From Tilletia caries (taxonomy: Eukaryota > Basidiomycota > Exobasidiomycetes > Tilletiales > Tilletiaceae): a stretch of DNA of 64,000 bases. The position numbers were made by a program, and so were the translations under genes. Positions 1 through 9,788 of the stretch are shown piece after piece (position 1 is the first letter of the stretch; every line of letters begins with the position of its first letter). Below the pieces are notes generated by a model. It searched no databases. It was not told the origin of the DNA and saw only the letters and a program-made list of their open reading frames with translations. The stretch is taken from positions 744,001 to 808,000 of the forward strand of contig JALUTQ010000035.1 in the NCBI GenBank assembly GCA_032718865.1, given 5' to 3'.

Positions 1-206
1 CGTACTCCGGGCCTTTTTTAACAATGCAAGCAAACTCACTCCGTGCTCCGGGGCCTTGCAGCCATACCTTCGCGGAGTAGCTCCGCAAATCTAAAGCTAG
101 TAAAAAATGCTCAAATCTCGCTCCGTGCTCCGTACCCGTGCAGAGCGTCCCCCGGAGTCCGCGGAGCTCCGGGGAATGCTACTCCGGGGCCTACTCCGGG
201 AAGATC
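1..206. repeat. Partial CGGAG-rich Tc1/mariner-like MITE
   Basis: The stretch is built of repeated 'actccgg' and 'gcggag' words and ends in 'gaagatcctta', resembling the right end of the complete element at 547-1332 ('catcctta'). Its left part lies outside the window. The AT-rich MITE that follows starts abruptly after the TA, so this copy probably inserted into that MITE. It codes for nothing that I can support. Confidence 0.5.
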
Positions 207-540
207 CTTAAGCACTATAGTATGCATATACTATTACTATAGCACTAGTATAGCACAACTATACTAAATGTCTTTGGCTGAATTGCGTTTGAGAAAGAAG
301 TATTTAAGTACTATACAACTACTATAGTATGATGGAAACTTTGCGCATACTATAGCAGTAATATCATAATACTATAGTATTATCCCGTTTTGGCCTTGGA
401 GTATAGTCGTATTATAGGAAATACTACCATCCTATCCTATCCTATATACTACCTTCGCCCTCCCGACGACCAAAGGTAGTATGGAGTATACTACCCGAGC
501 CCCTGAAAACAGTATACTATAGTATAATTTTCAACACTGA
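207..540 (-). mobile_element. AT-rich hAT-type MITE, partial copy
   Basis: The sequence is dominated by 'actatagtat' palindromes. Read on the minus strand it begins with CAGTGTTGAA at 540 and then matches the start of the full copy at 32079-32723, including the shared 'gggctcgggtagtatac' tract. The other end is missing because the CGGAG-rich element at 1-206 interrupts it. The CAGTG terminus suggests hAT; no target duplication is visible at this copy. Confidence 0.55.
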
Positions 541-546
541 CTATTA

Positions 547-1332
547 AGGATGGGCGCGGAGGGCCCCGGAGTGCTCCGTACTCCGGGGCCCCTACTCCGG
601 CTGACTCCGGCTGATTTTGAGATGCTTTTTCGCGCTCCGTACTCCGCTCAATTTTAGGCAGTCGCCCCAACTCCACTCCGCACTCCGCACAAATCTCTCC
701 ATCTCATTGCGCCAGCTCCGTACTCCGGCTACATTTGGTAAAATTTCAAAGTCCACTCCGTACTCCGGGGTGACGGAGCGCGACTACTCCCCCGAAACTC
801 CGTACTCCGGGGAAAGTTCGCAGAGGTCCTACAAAACTTGAGAAATGTGGATCCTTACATTGATTGCCGCTCTTCCATCCATGTTTTTGTTTGGCAGAAT
901 TATCGTTGGCGGTCGTAGAGCTCAACAACACACAATATGAACCCCAAATGAGAAATCTGAAAAGGAATTTTGCCAAATTTTTGAAAATCAGAGCAAAATA
1001 TGCCATTTCTGACTGAAATTTTCAAAATTGCGACCTGATTTTTGAAAAAAAAGGCAAGGCCCCGGAGCGCCCCGGAGTTTCGGGGAAACTCCGCACTCCG
1101 TCTGGCATTCGAGCTAGTCACTCCGTACTCCGGCGAAAAGTTAGCTCCAGGCCTTGCCGTACTCCGTACTCCGGGGACATGACAGGCTTGCGCTCCGTAC
1201 TCCTGCAGAATCCAATCAGCGGGAGTAAAACCTCGAAAATACACTCCGTACTCCGTACTCCCCCGGAGTGAGGCCCCGACTAGTCGGGGAACTCCGGGAA
1301 ACCCACTCCGGGGCTTACTCCGCGCCCATCCT
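547..1332. mobile_element. Tc1/mariner-like MITE, complete (family 1)
   Basis: The ends are inverted: AGGATGGGCGCGGAG on the left and CTCCGCGCCCATCCT on the right. The dinucleotide TA flanks both sides (545-546 and 1333-1334), which is the target duplication of the Tc1/mariner superfamily. The interior, about 786 bases, is non-coding and consists of variants of 'cggagtacggag' plus AT-rich filler. Related copies lie at 17606 (fragment), 31491 (truncated) and 41962-42719 (complete). Confidence 0.75.
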
Positions 1333-1557
1333 TACTGACTATAGCCTTGAAGTCCAGTTATTGTCCGACTATAGTTGCAAAATCAGTTTTAGACCGGATT
1401 TTTAGCGACTATGACGACTATTGTCTTACATTTTCCGGAGCATAGTCATAGTCATAGTGGTAAGTGCGACTATCAGCGACTATGATTATAGTCGCTCATA
1501 GTCGTATGCGGCTACAGTCGTGATAGTCGTAAAATCCCGTAGTCGTACCGAGCCCTG
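1333..1557 (-). mobile_element. hAT MITE fragment (GACTATAG-rich)
   Basis: The segment is rich in 'gactatag' and 'gactatga' words and ends in 'accgagccctg', the reverse complement of CAGGGCTCGGT. This resembles the terminus CAGGGCTCGGCAA of the complete hAT MITE at 40031-41133, whose interior also consists of 'gactaag/gactatag' words. The left end is lost, probably to the insertion at 547-1332. Confidence 0.5.
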
Positions 1558-3064
1558 CTGCCGCATGGAATCCTTACCCTCCCTCCTTTGGGCGAACCTC
1601 TCGGCTCTCGCTCGTGTGACCTTTCGTCGTCTGTGTGGGCCGGCTTCTGTGCGAATCCTAACTTCTCTCATGGCTTCTCCTTGCGAATTGTACTGACTCA
1701 GGTTTTATCGTACTTCCTCACAATAGACCAAGAATCGCCTGCAGCGCGACGCCCGCTGTGAGTCGCTGCAAAAGTCAATCCACTGTGAGAAACGTCTTTG
1801 GGTGGATCGAATCCTTTTTTTCGAGCAGCTGGCTTCGCCAAGCCGAAGCAAACCTTAGACGGCAGTGTATGCCGCTGCTGCCGTTGCCACATCACCCGGA
1901 CTGTTGAGCTTGGCCACCTTGAGGATAGCGGACAACAATTCCAGGTGACTGTTGGATGGGCTGGCTTGCGACTTTTCGCGGGGGTTTAAAGAGCCGCAAA
2001 GCGGACAAGTTCTGTCCGTCGCATTTTGCCTGCGGGCCAAGGTTGGCCTTATACGCGATGCCATGCCCGCAGGCCGGAGAGTCACGTGCTGATAGTGTCG
2101 GACGCACCTCGCACCTCTGCATGCGACACTTGCCTACTTGTGAGCGCTGCGACGGGACACTACGACGACAGTCGCGGCGGGACAAGCACATCAGGTTGTG
2201 GCGGCGTTCGTCCTCGCCAATTTCTGATCGGGCTCGACTACGGGCGCATCAGTAAGGCGCTCAGAGCTGAGGACCGCAAGTGCTACTCACTGAACTGGTG
2301 ACAGGCAGAGCTTGGATGAGGCGGGTGATTACTGCGGCATCGAGTATCGACGGCAGTGATCACTCCGGTGTTGTGAATGGTATCTTATGACCCATAAGGG
2401 ATTCTTGAGAATTAGGTGAATATTCTATGCCGATGTCCGGAGGAGGGCTGGTCACGCACAAGTGACCTTCAAGCCGCAGCCGAGTTCTAATGTAGCTCAT
2501 TTGATTCAATTAGAATCCGGAGGAAGGTTCAGTTTTTCCGACTCCTCCATATGCGTGACTGTGTGACCTCCCCTAGTTTCTTTAGCAGTTTTTAAACCAC
2601 AGCTCGACCCTGACTCCAAAAGTCCATACCTTGCTGGTAATAGGTAAGAACCGCTCAGATTCAAATGGAAGGCATGTATACTATGACTATCGTAATGCTG
2701 ACGCTGACCATCAGATACTCAGTCCATCACCACATTTTTTACGATGATAGCTGGGTCTCACGACTCACAAGCAGTGGTGCAACATACGATCAGGTAAGCC
2801 CGAGTGCCGACACCTCTGACCTCATAAGGAACAGTCTCTCACCTCCATCTGTCTGCTTGACAGCGTCCATCATCTGTCGCTCGATGCACTTCCATTACCT
2901 CCCCAACCTTCCACAACATCCATAGTTCACTCAATGGCCTCCCAACCTTCTACACACCACAAACATTCCACAGCCACGTCACAGTCTTCATCTCAACAGA
3001 GTAGTCCGTCAGCTGCCTTTTTTTTCCAGTTCCAACTATAAATTGGCCACCACCAGGTACGTGT
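1558..3064. other. Stretch without recognisable gene
   Basis: Several overlapping ORFs of 60-100 codons exist near 1,800-2,300 on both strands, but none resembles a known family and none is favoured over the others. A short sequence at about 2773-2793 (cagtggtgcaacatacgatc) recurs at 6403 as the end of an AT-rich MITE, so this may be a MITE remnant or footprint. Nothing else is supported here. Confidence 0.4.
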
Positions 3065-3800
3065 GCTCGAGTCAAGGCTCGGCCAGTTATTATAAGTTGT
3101 CCATTTTTGGTCCGCACTTAAGCTTAGTTGCAATTGGAACTCGGCGCCGGCGCCCGCAGTTTAGTTTAGTCACAGTTTAGCCACTTACTATCATTACAGT
3201 TAACTTAATTTTGCGCCTGTCACTGTACGTTACTTACAGTTATTTATAGTAACTTAATCGCGTCCCAATCACCCAATTCACGCGGTATCTACCTCAACAT
3301 GTCTGGTACTATTCCAGTTTGCCTTTATGCACGTACTTTGCCGCCTCCGAGCTCGCTCGTACATGTTCCCTCTCTTGACTACCTCCAAAGACTCATGCTT
3401 TTTAGTTATTTTTAGTTACTTGTTACAGTTGTTATTAGTTACTGTGGGCACAGTTATTAATAGTTAATTGTTCCAGTTATTGTTAGTTACTGGATACAGT
3501 TATTAATAGTTGACTGCTATAGTTGTGATTAGTTACTGTGCACACTGTGAATAAATTTAAGTAGCTGTACGTAACTATAAGTAGCTATAAGTTCGCACTG
3601 TAAGTAGCTGTGAGTAACTATAAGTTGGGGTAAGTCTTCGGCTTGCGAACGGCAACTTCTAGTGACTATAAGTTACCGTGTCCGGGCCCATACAGTTTAA
3701 GTTGACTTAATTTTTCCGGAGGCTCCGCCGCCCGCAGTTTAGTCACAGTTTAACTAGATTAAGTTAACTTACCCGCAGTTGCAGTTAGGTAAGTTGGTAA

Positions 3801-4098
3801 TGTACTAGATAGCTGGTGCAGCTACTAGTAAAAGGCAAAGGCAAGAGGTATGTAGTTCGATGTGGAGAACTAAGTACAGTGGGGAGTGCGATGCGAAGGT
3901 GACAGGAAAGAGAAAGATCTCGGCCGAGAGAAAGGAGAGAGGAAAGTGGAGAAGAAAGAGAAAGGATGAGGTCGAGAGAGAATAGTGTGGGAAAGTGGAG
4001 GTGAGAGTGATGTTGCTATGCGGAATGTGTGAGAGGAAGGGATAAGAGATAGTGAGGAGGAAAGATAAGATAGTGGCCACGTGGAGCCATCTATCACA
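3801..4098 (-). repeat. LTR copy (downstream LTR in minus orientation)
   Basis: This 298-base direct repeat is purine-rich on the plus strand (runs of gagagaaag) and contains cacgtg near its right end. It matches 6078-6375 along its whole length. Confidence 0.8.
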
Positions 4099-4163
4099 TG
4101 CCGCCCCCAAAAAAGCGACTGCCCCGAGTCGTAGAAAAAAACCCGCAATGCAGTCGATGGGGA

Positions 4164-5961
4164 TCAGCAGATCAACAGAGGAAGGAGCGAGAGAGGATAC
4201 GAAGCCGGGAGAAGGGCAAGTAGCTGCGAGTGGTGTGTTGCTGCCTGTGTGTGGGGAAGTGGTCGGAGAAGCTGAAACCGTGGATTTGGCGTTGAAGTTG
4301 GATTTGCCAAGGCGATCACGCCGGCGGTGGAGCATGGCAAGGGGCGCATAGGTGTGGAAGCGTCGTTATAGGACGGAGGAGGGACTGGCAGAGGAAATGG
4401 AGTTGAAAAGGATGGCGAGGACAGCGAAACAGCATGTACGGGTTGTGCGTGAGGACACATGCCGCTCTGCTTGATATCCGTGATCGGTCTGGGCATTGAA
4501 GGAGCTGAATTTGGACTGAAGGCGCAACGCGTGGATGGAGACGGGGTACTGGAATGGAAGGGCATCATCCCCAGCGTACTGGGACGCGCCTGGTGTGGAA
4601 CAGTCGGTGCCTGTCGAGAAACAACAGAGTCCAGCCACGCGGACTTGACCTGCCGAAGGGCGATGTCGGCGGAAGCAAGCGAGCCTCCTGGATATCCATT
4701 TGTCACTGCAGGGGTGGATAAGGGTGTCGAAGCGGAGCAAGATCTGGGCACGTCGCGTAAGATGTCGCTTCGGAGTCGAACCCACGCCGAACTTATGCTG
4801 GACATAGCAGTGACAGCAGATCCCACCCATGTAGACAGGGACGAAGGCGAAACAGGAAGGCGCGAAACCCCCCGGCGCAGATGTAAGCAGCGACCGGTTT
4901 ACCGAGTCCGTCGTGCCTGGGAAACTGCCGGGTTTAGCTGCTTGAGTCGGCCGCCGCGTCGATGTCAGTGTGTCGGTGGCGGATACCGATGTGAGTACCG
5001 AAGTGGCAGTACTCGTGGATCCGGCTTGGCGGATTGAATCGAAGCACCCCGAGATCCTGTCATTGGTGCCCTCATACGTGATCGGAGATTCCTCGCTGTT
5101 CACCTCCTCCGTCTCGGAATCCGCAGCGCGATGGTCCGACGCCCGCCGTTTGCCGGTAATCGTGATTGGTAGAGCATCTGATGGAGCGGGCGAACAAGTG
5201 GTGCGGTCACCGGGTGATTCACTTGTGCCAGTGACAGCAATGTCGTCGAGACTTCTGTGTGTTTGGAGGTGCTCGGAAGACTCGGACGAGGGGGAATCTT
5301 CGACGTTGGGTGTGGAGGCGTTAAATGCGTCGACAAAATCCCCGTATCTAAAAGTGACAGAGGAAGCGAGCGTCGGACCTGAGGTCGATGGGACGGGATC
5401 GTCGCGGAAGAGAGGAAAAAGACGGCGCGTTGTTACCGTGCATGAGCTGAAGGTGAATGCAGCGATTCGCGGGGCGGATTTGAAGGAAGAAAAGCCGTGA
5501 TGTCGAGCCATGTCGTCAATGCTCCGCCAAGTGTCCTGTTCGCGCGCATATGTAGGGCCGCGCTTGGATGAAGTGAAGGTGTAGGGTCCAGGCAGCTGGA
5601 GGTTTGCTGAGGTGGAAGTGATGAGGTCGACCCGGCATGACATGTTTGGGTTGAATTCGGATTTGCTGTCGCGTGCGAACTCGATGATGTCGTTCTGTAA
5701 GAGAGCCTGCTCGGTTTGAAGGGGGAGAGCACGCCCGTTGATACGAATGGTGCTGACTTTGCCGCTGTCGAGCAGTGTGAAGATGCCGTCGGAGAATGTG
5801 ATGCGAGGGTGGGAAGACGTAAACGTAGAAAGAAAAGGGTCGTTGCAGCTGGTTGACGGGCCGATGTCGAAGTGGCCCTGTTCGGCGGCAGGCCAAGACG
5901 ACGTGGGACCCTCGGCAGCGCGAGCGAGAGGAATGAGGTGAAGATGACAGAAGAATATCAT
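4164..5961 (-). CDS. FHA-domain-like protein inside an LTR pair
   Basis: A 531-codon ORF starts at an ATG at 5961. Residues about 45-110 look like a forkhead-associated domain: an S/H...I strand ('SSHPRITF'), a 'LLDSGKVSTIRINGRAL' stretch corresponding to the xDxSxNGTxxNGxxL core, and 'LLQNDIIEF' matching the L..GD.I.F end. FHA domains bind phosphothreonine. The middle is serine/threonine-rich with acidic patches and looks disordered. Beyond about residue 390 the frame reads poorly, while another minus frame (4826 to 4164) continues as a typical Ser/Pro-rich tail, so an intron or a frameshift near 4,800-4,830 is likely. A possible 3' splice site (ttctaccttttcag) lies just before the ATG. The canonical FHA glycine-arginine pair is not evident, so the call rests on pattern, not a search. 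It is the only long ORF between the two LTRs and runs in the direction inferred for the element. Confidence 0.55.
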
Positions 5962-6077
5962 GGCGTAGTCTGAAAAGGTAGAAGAAAGGATGTGGGTGGA
6001 GTGAGGGAGGGAGAGCGATCAAGGGCACGTACGCGCAGCTGATTAGGCGTTGCGGAAAGAACCTTCACTCATCACCA

Positions 6078-6375
6078 TGTACTAGATAGCTGGTGCAGCT
6101 ACTAGTAAAAGGCAAAGGCAAGAGGTATGTAGTTCGATGTGGAGAACTAAGTACAGTGGGGAGTGCGATGCGAAGGTGACAGGAAAGAGAAAGATCTCGG
6201 CCGAGAGAAAGGAGAGAGGAAAGTGGAGAAGAAAGAGAAAGGATGAGGTCGAGAGAGAATAGTGTGGGAAAGTGGAGGTGAGAGTGATGTTGCTATGCGG
6301 AATGTGTGAGAGGAAGGGATAAGAGATAGTGAGGAGGAAAGATAAGATAGTGGCCACGTGGAGCCATCTATCACA
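6078..6375 (-). repeat. LTR copy (upstream LTR in minus orientation)
   Basis: This is the second copy of the 298-base direct repeat. In minus orientation it lies upstream of the FHA-like ORF and would supply its promoter. It is followed on that strand by a TGG-starting possible primer-binding site. Confidence 0.8.
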
Positions 6376-6402
6376 GTTGCCGAGCCTTGGCTCGAGTCCT
6401 GT

Positions 6403-6795
6403 CAGTGGTGCAACATACGATCAATAGTATCCTACGATAGTATACTAAATAGTGCATACTATTTAAGTAATATACTATAGTATGCCGCAAATCGCCGGCA
6501 TTTTCGATCGTTATGCTATATACTATTTGGTTTTGACGGCGGTAATATAGTATGACTATAGTATGATTTGCCTCACTTGCAGAAAATCATACTATGAGGT
6601 AGTGGGAGTGCGGTTTATTGGTTTTGAAATCATGTAGTTATCCTTCTCACCTACCACCACCATCCCCCCCAATCCAAACTATCCTACTGTTGCATACAAG
6701 TGTACTATAGTACTTAAACAGTATGCTGGATGTATCCTCTTTTTATACCATAATATACTTTCAGAGTGGTATGAAAACAGTATCCTAGAAACATG
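6403..6795 (+). mobile_element. AT-rich hAT-type MITE, truncated copy
   Basis: It begins CAGTGGTGCAACATAC and continues with the same order of sequence as the complete copy at 50727-51409 read on the minus strand (for example 'gccgcaaatcgccggcatttt' in this copy). The right end is missing; homology stops near 6,795 where the Ulp1-like remnant starts. Confidence 0.6.
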
Positions 6796-7595
6796 CACAA
6801 TAGGAATCCATCCACTTTCTTTGTCTGTACATATTGGTCAGTCTCGAGAAGGTAGGTGGACTCGTAGCCTTGCCGCTGCGGAGCTGCCTTCTGCGGGACT
6901 TCTTCTCGTCGTCGGTGGTCTCCTCTTCATCACTGTCCGTTAGGGTGTCGGTGGAAGTGCCGCTCTCGCTGGAAGAAGATGCGGCTGAGAGGAGAGCGAC
7001 GGGAGCAACAGACTCGCTGTCGGAATCTTTATCTTCTTCTTTGGTGTCGGTTTCCATCGCTACAACTGCGCGGAACAGGGCCTGGGGAAGGCCGGGTGGA
7101 CGTGTATGAGGCCGCTTGAAGGGGTGAGGCTCTGTGGCAGGACCGCAATAGATGGGAGTCTGGTTCGGCAGGCCCGGATGCTGGGGGACGATGAGGTGGC
7201 CGTTGACGACAATCTGAAAATTGAAGTGGCCGCTTCTGTAGGTCGGAATGATCCAGATCGGCTTGCTGAAGGTTTCCGGGAAACAGGATTGAACGCAAGC
7301 CTTTGCCGCGGCCTCCAGAGATGTTGGAATAGGTAAAGAGATCGAAGATAGCGACCTCATCAGTCATGGGGCGGAGAACGGACGGGGCGACGTTGAATGG
7401 GTGATTGTCTCGAAAGAGATATTCCACGCCGAGCTTGACGAACTGGTCGGATACCCATTGGTTGCCTGTAATTTTCTCGATATCTGTTGCTCTAAGGGTG
7501 AGGCGTTTGCGGTCCGGGACACTGGCGATGGGCCACTGAAGCATCACCGAGCTGTCGCGAGGAGCCGTGGCAGCAGATGTACAGTTGGGTCTCAA
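6785..7595 (-). pseudogene. Ulp1-like (C48) cysteine protease fragment
   Basis: Two minus-strand frames together give a peptide that resembles the N-terminal half of the Ulp1/SENP deSUMOylase domain. 'LTLRATDIEKITGNQWVSD' corresponds to the start of the fold (L..DI..L....WLSD), and 'IWIIPTYRSGHFNF' to the strand with the catalytic histidine (normally IIPxxxxxHW). The reading frame changes near 7,325 without a good intron, and the part that should carry the catalytic Asp, Gln and Cys is replaced by an acidic, serine-rich tail. Both facts argue for a broken copy. Ulp1-like proteases are known cargo of several DNA transposon groups, which fits the surroundings; a host-gene fragment is equally possible. 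Confidence 0.45.
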
Positions 7596-7660
7596 AAGTT
7601 TGTACCCAAACGATTTTTAGAACATTTCATAACACCTTTGCTCCTTGACAAGATACACAA
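7583..7660 (+). repeat. Dispersed repeat 'CAAAAGTTTGTACCCAAAC' (copy 1)
   Basis: The motif and about 30 further bases ('acatttcataacacc') recur inverted at about 13,975-14,030. Two copies with diverged flanks suggest the terminus of a dispersed element. A TC at the start of the motif would suit a Helitron end, but no hairpin plus CTRR terminus was found. Confidence 0.4.
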
Positions 7661-9788
7661 CCACACAACAAAACATACATGAAACTGGTATCCAGCGGTT
7701 CCTTGTGTTGTCCTTTACTCAATCGTGCCCCAGTCAAGATCGCTGGGCTGCAGACTGGCTACGTTACCTTGCTCATAAGTCATAGTTTCATATCACGGTA
7801 CCCAGATTTCTCGTGACCACAGCGCCTTCCACAGAGCACCTACTGGCAATGTTAGAGGCTTTAATGGTAGGTCCTATTCTCTCCTAAAAGTCTCTAGGGC
7901 AGTTCACGTCTGATGAAATCTCACGCTTTGAGCCACTTTGAGCCACTTTGGGCCGCTCTGAACTTCTCTGAACCACCCATTCAGAGCAGTTCTGAAAAGG
8001 TCTGAGAGGGTGCCTACCGACCCTCTTCAACATTCTCAGGCCTCTTCAGAACTTCTCAGGAGCACTCGAAACCGCTCAGAAGCGCTTGTGGTTGTGAGGA
8101 CAGCACCACATAATCAATTGCTGACTACAGCTTACAGCTCGTGTTCTACATATTGCACATACATCACGATGCTACAGCCTACAGTTGAGAGTCTAGCCTG
8201 CAGCGCGCATACGGTTTACGGAACGTGGAGCGACTGTACTGGGAGTTTGTCCTCGAACGACGGTGCGAGCAGCGATAAGCAAGACGTGTGCAAAGACCTG
8301 ATCAATAATGGGCAACTGGGTACTGCTACTGACCGACCATATAGTCATAGAGATCAATCAGCACGCAAAAGCGAGAAATCCAGGCGTGCGCGCCGCGCCT
8401 GGCGATGAAGAGAACGCACATAGCATGGGGGAGACCAGAGAGACTCACATACGATGCGCTTCTCAATGACAGTGAAGACGAGAAGACCACAAAAACCACG
8501 GGAAGATCCTGCATATGCAAAAAGCGTCAGTAGCTGACGAAGATGGAAGTGGATGATGCAACTATCATTTTGGATTGAGCGTACCTGCGGATATGTCTGT
8601 ATTGGTTGACCCTGTACGAGGAAGGCAGTCAGATGTGGTCATTGCGACGTTAGCATGCGTGTATGCGAAAAGCGGGAAAGTTGACAGAAGAGGTGCAGGC
8701 GCTCACCTTGCTGGGTGCCACGCGTCTTGATGGATATTGGATACGAGGTCAGAACTAAGAAGTGGAAGAGGATATTTCAATGGTCAAACGCCTGCACCCA
8801 ATAGTCAATACTCAATACAAAGCAATGGCGGCCATGGCGCGCGCGCCGCGCAGCTGCGAGGAACCTGAAAACAGAGTGAGACGACGAGGGGAGGGAGAGC
8901 CGATGAGAACTGAGATGTATGGCAGGTGGACAGAGAATAAAGATGAGCAACCTTGCGACCAAAGAGAACTGGGCTAGCAGTCAGTGGAGCACTAAGTGGA
9001 TCCCAACTCACGAAGGAAAAGAGACCACTGAGGATTGAGGAAGCTGCAGCGGCGGGAACGGTTCAATTGTCAACAAGGTCCACGGTATGTGTCCGGCATA
9101 GCGGTGTAGAGAGCGGATGGGTTAATGAGTGTGTTAGTGGCTCACCAGGAAAACATTGCGCCGCACATGATACCCGTCCGGCACCGTATTAGCGTAGCTG
9201 ACGAAAGAGAGGCATCAGTCTACGCTGTACATGTGCGCATCTCAAGGAACAGTCGAGAGCGCATGGAAGCTTACATGGGAACAAGTATTCTGCGCACTTA
9301 GTGAAGGAGAACAGGTCAAGTGAGGGGTCAGCTCTAGGTGCTGAGAAGCAACTGCACAGTCCAAATGTCCAGGATGAAAGGGAGGACTGACCTTCAGCGC
9401 GCTCACATGTAGACCTTTGTCGCGGCTCGTGTCTTGATGCTACTGTGCTGTATGTGACTCTACGAAGCGTGGAGTGGGAAAGGAAATGTTAGTGGTGAGC
9501 GTCAAGAGACAAGAGACAACAGGAAAGGAGAGAGAAGATGTCACGCGGAGGGTGCCCCTGAGGCACGTGGTTGTCGCAGGCCGGTGGCCCTAGCGAAGGT
9601 CAAAAGCAATTTGCCCCTGAGGCCTAGGGCGGGACGCGAGAGGGCTCAAGCGGCGTCCTCTTTGGCTGTTTTGGAGCCCTCTAGCAAACCTTCTTCGTCC
9701 TGCATAGTGATCAAGTCGTGGTCAACAATCGCGTAACGAATTCGGATCTACTCAACGTTGTTCGCCGACGCTGTCTCGTTGCGTTGCC
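7661..9788. other. Stretch without recognisable gene
   Basis: A degenerate short tandem array ('gagccactttgagcc', 'tctgaac') lies at about 7,925-8,035. The remainder has only short ORFs without family resemblance. At 9,540-9,660 there are two 'gcccctgagg' segments that could belong to the end of the Harbinger element that follows, but I could not match them to its other side. Confidence 0.35.

Larger units (their letters stand above)
3801..6375 (-). mobile_element. Non-autonomous LTR retroelement carrying an FHA-like ORF
   Basis: Two direct repeats of 298 bases bound the unit (3801-4098 and 6078-6375). Both begin TGTACTAG and end ATCACA, giving the usual TG...CA ends. Reading them side by side I found no difference, so the insertion should be recent. 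On the minus strand the base run just inside the upstream LTR starts TGGTGATGAG, a plausible primer-binding site, and the run before the downstream LTR is G-rich (ttttttgggggcggca), a possible polypurine tract. No gag, protease, RT or integrase is seen; the only long ORF is the FHA-like one. No 5-bp target duplication is recognisable, which is odd for identical LTRs and could mean ectopic recombination. Confidence 0.75.
3073..6389. mobile_element. hAT MITE with 8-bp TSD, split by an LTR element
   Basis: The termini are CAAGGCTCGGC on the left and GCCGAGCCTTG on the right. Both are flanked by the same 8 bases, GCTCGAGT (3065-3072 and 6390-6397), the duplication length of hAT elements. The related element at 15492-16095 has the same ends. 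The hAT part proper is 3073-3800 plus 6376-6389, about 0.74 kb, rich in 'agttacttacag'-like words and without ORF. The LTR element at 3801-6375 sits inside it and is therefore younger. Confidence 0.8.

Noticed and set aside
1798..2301. Cluster of overlapping 60-100-codon ORFs on both strands
   Set aside because: All frames are similarly open because the stretch is GC-rich. None has a recognised motif, splice support or start context.
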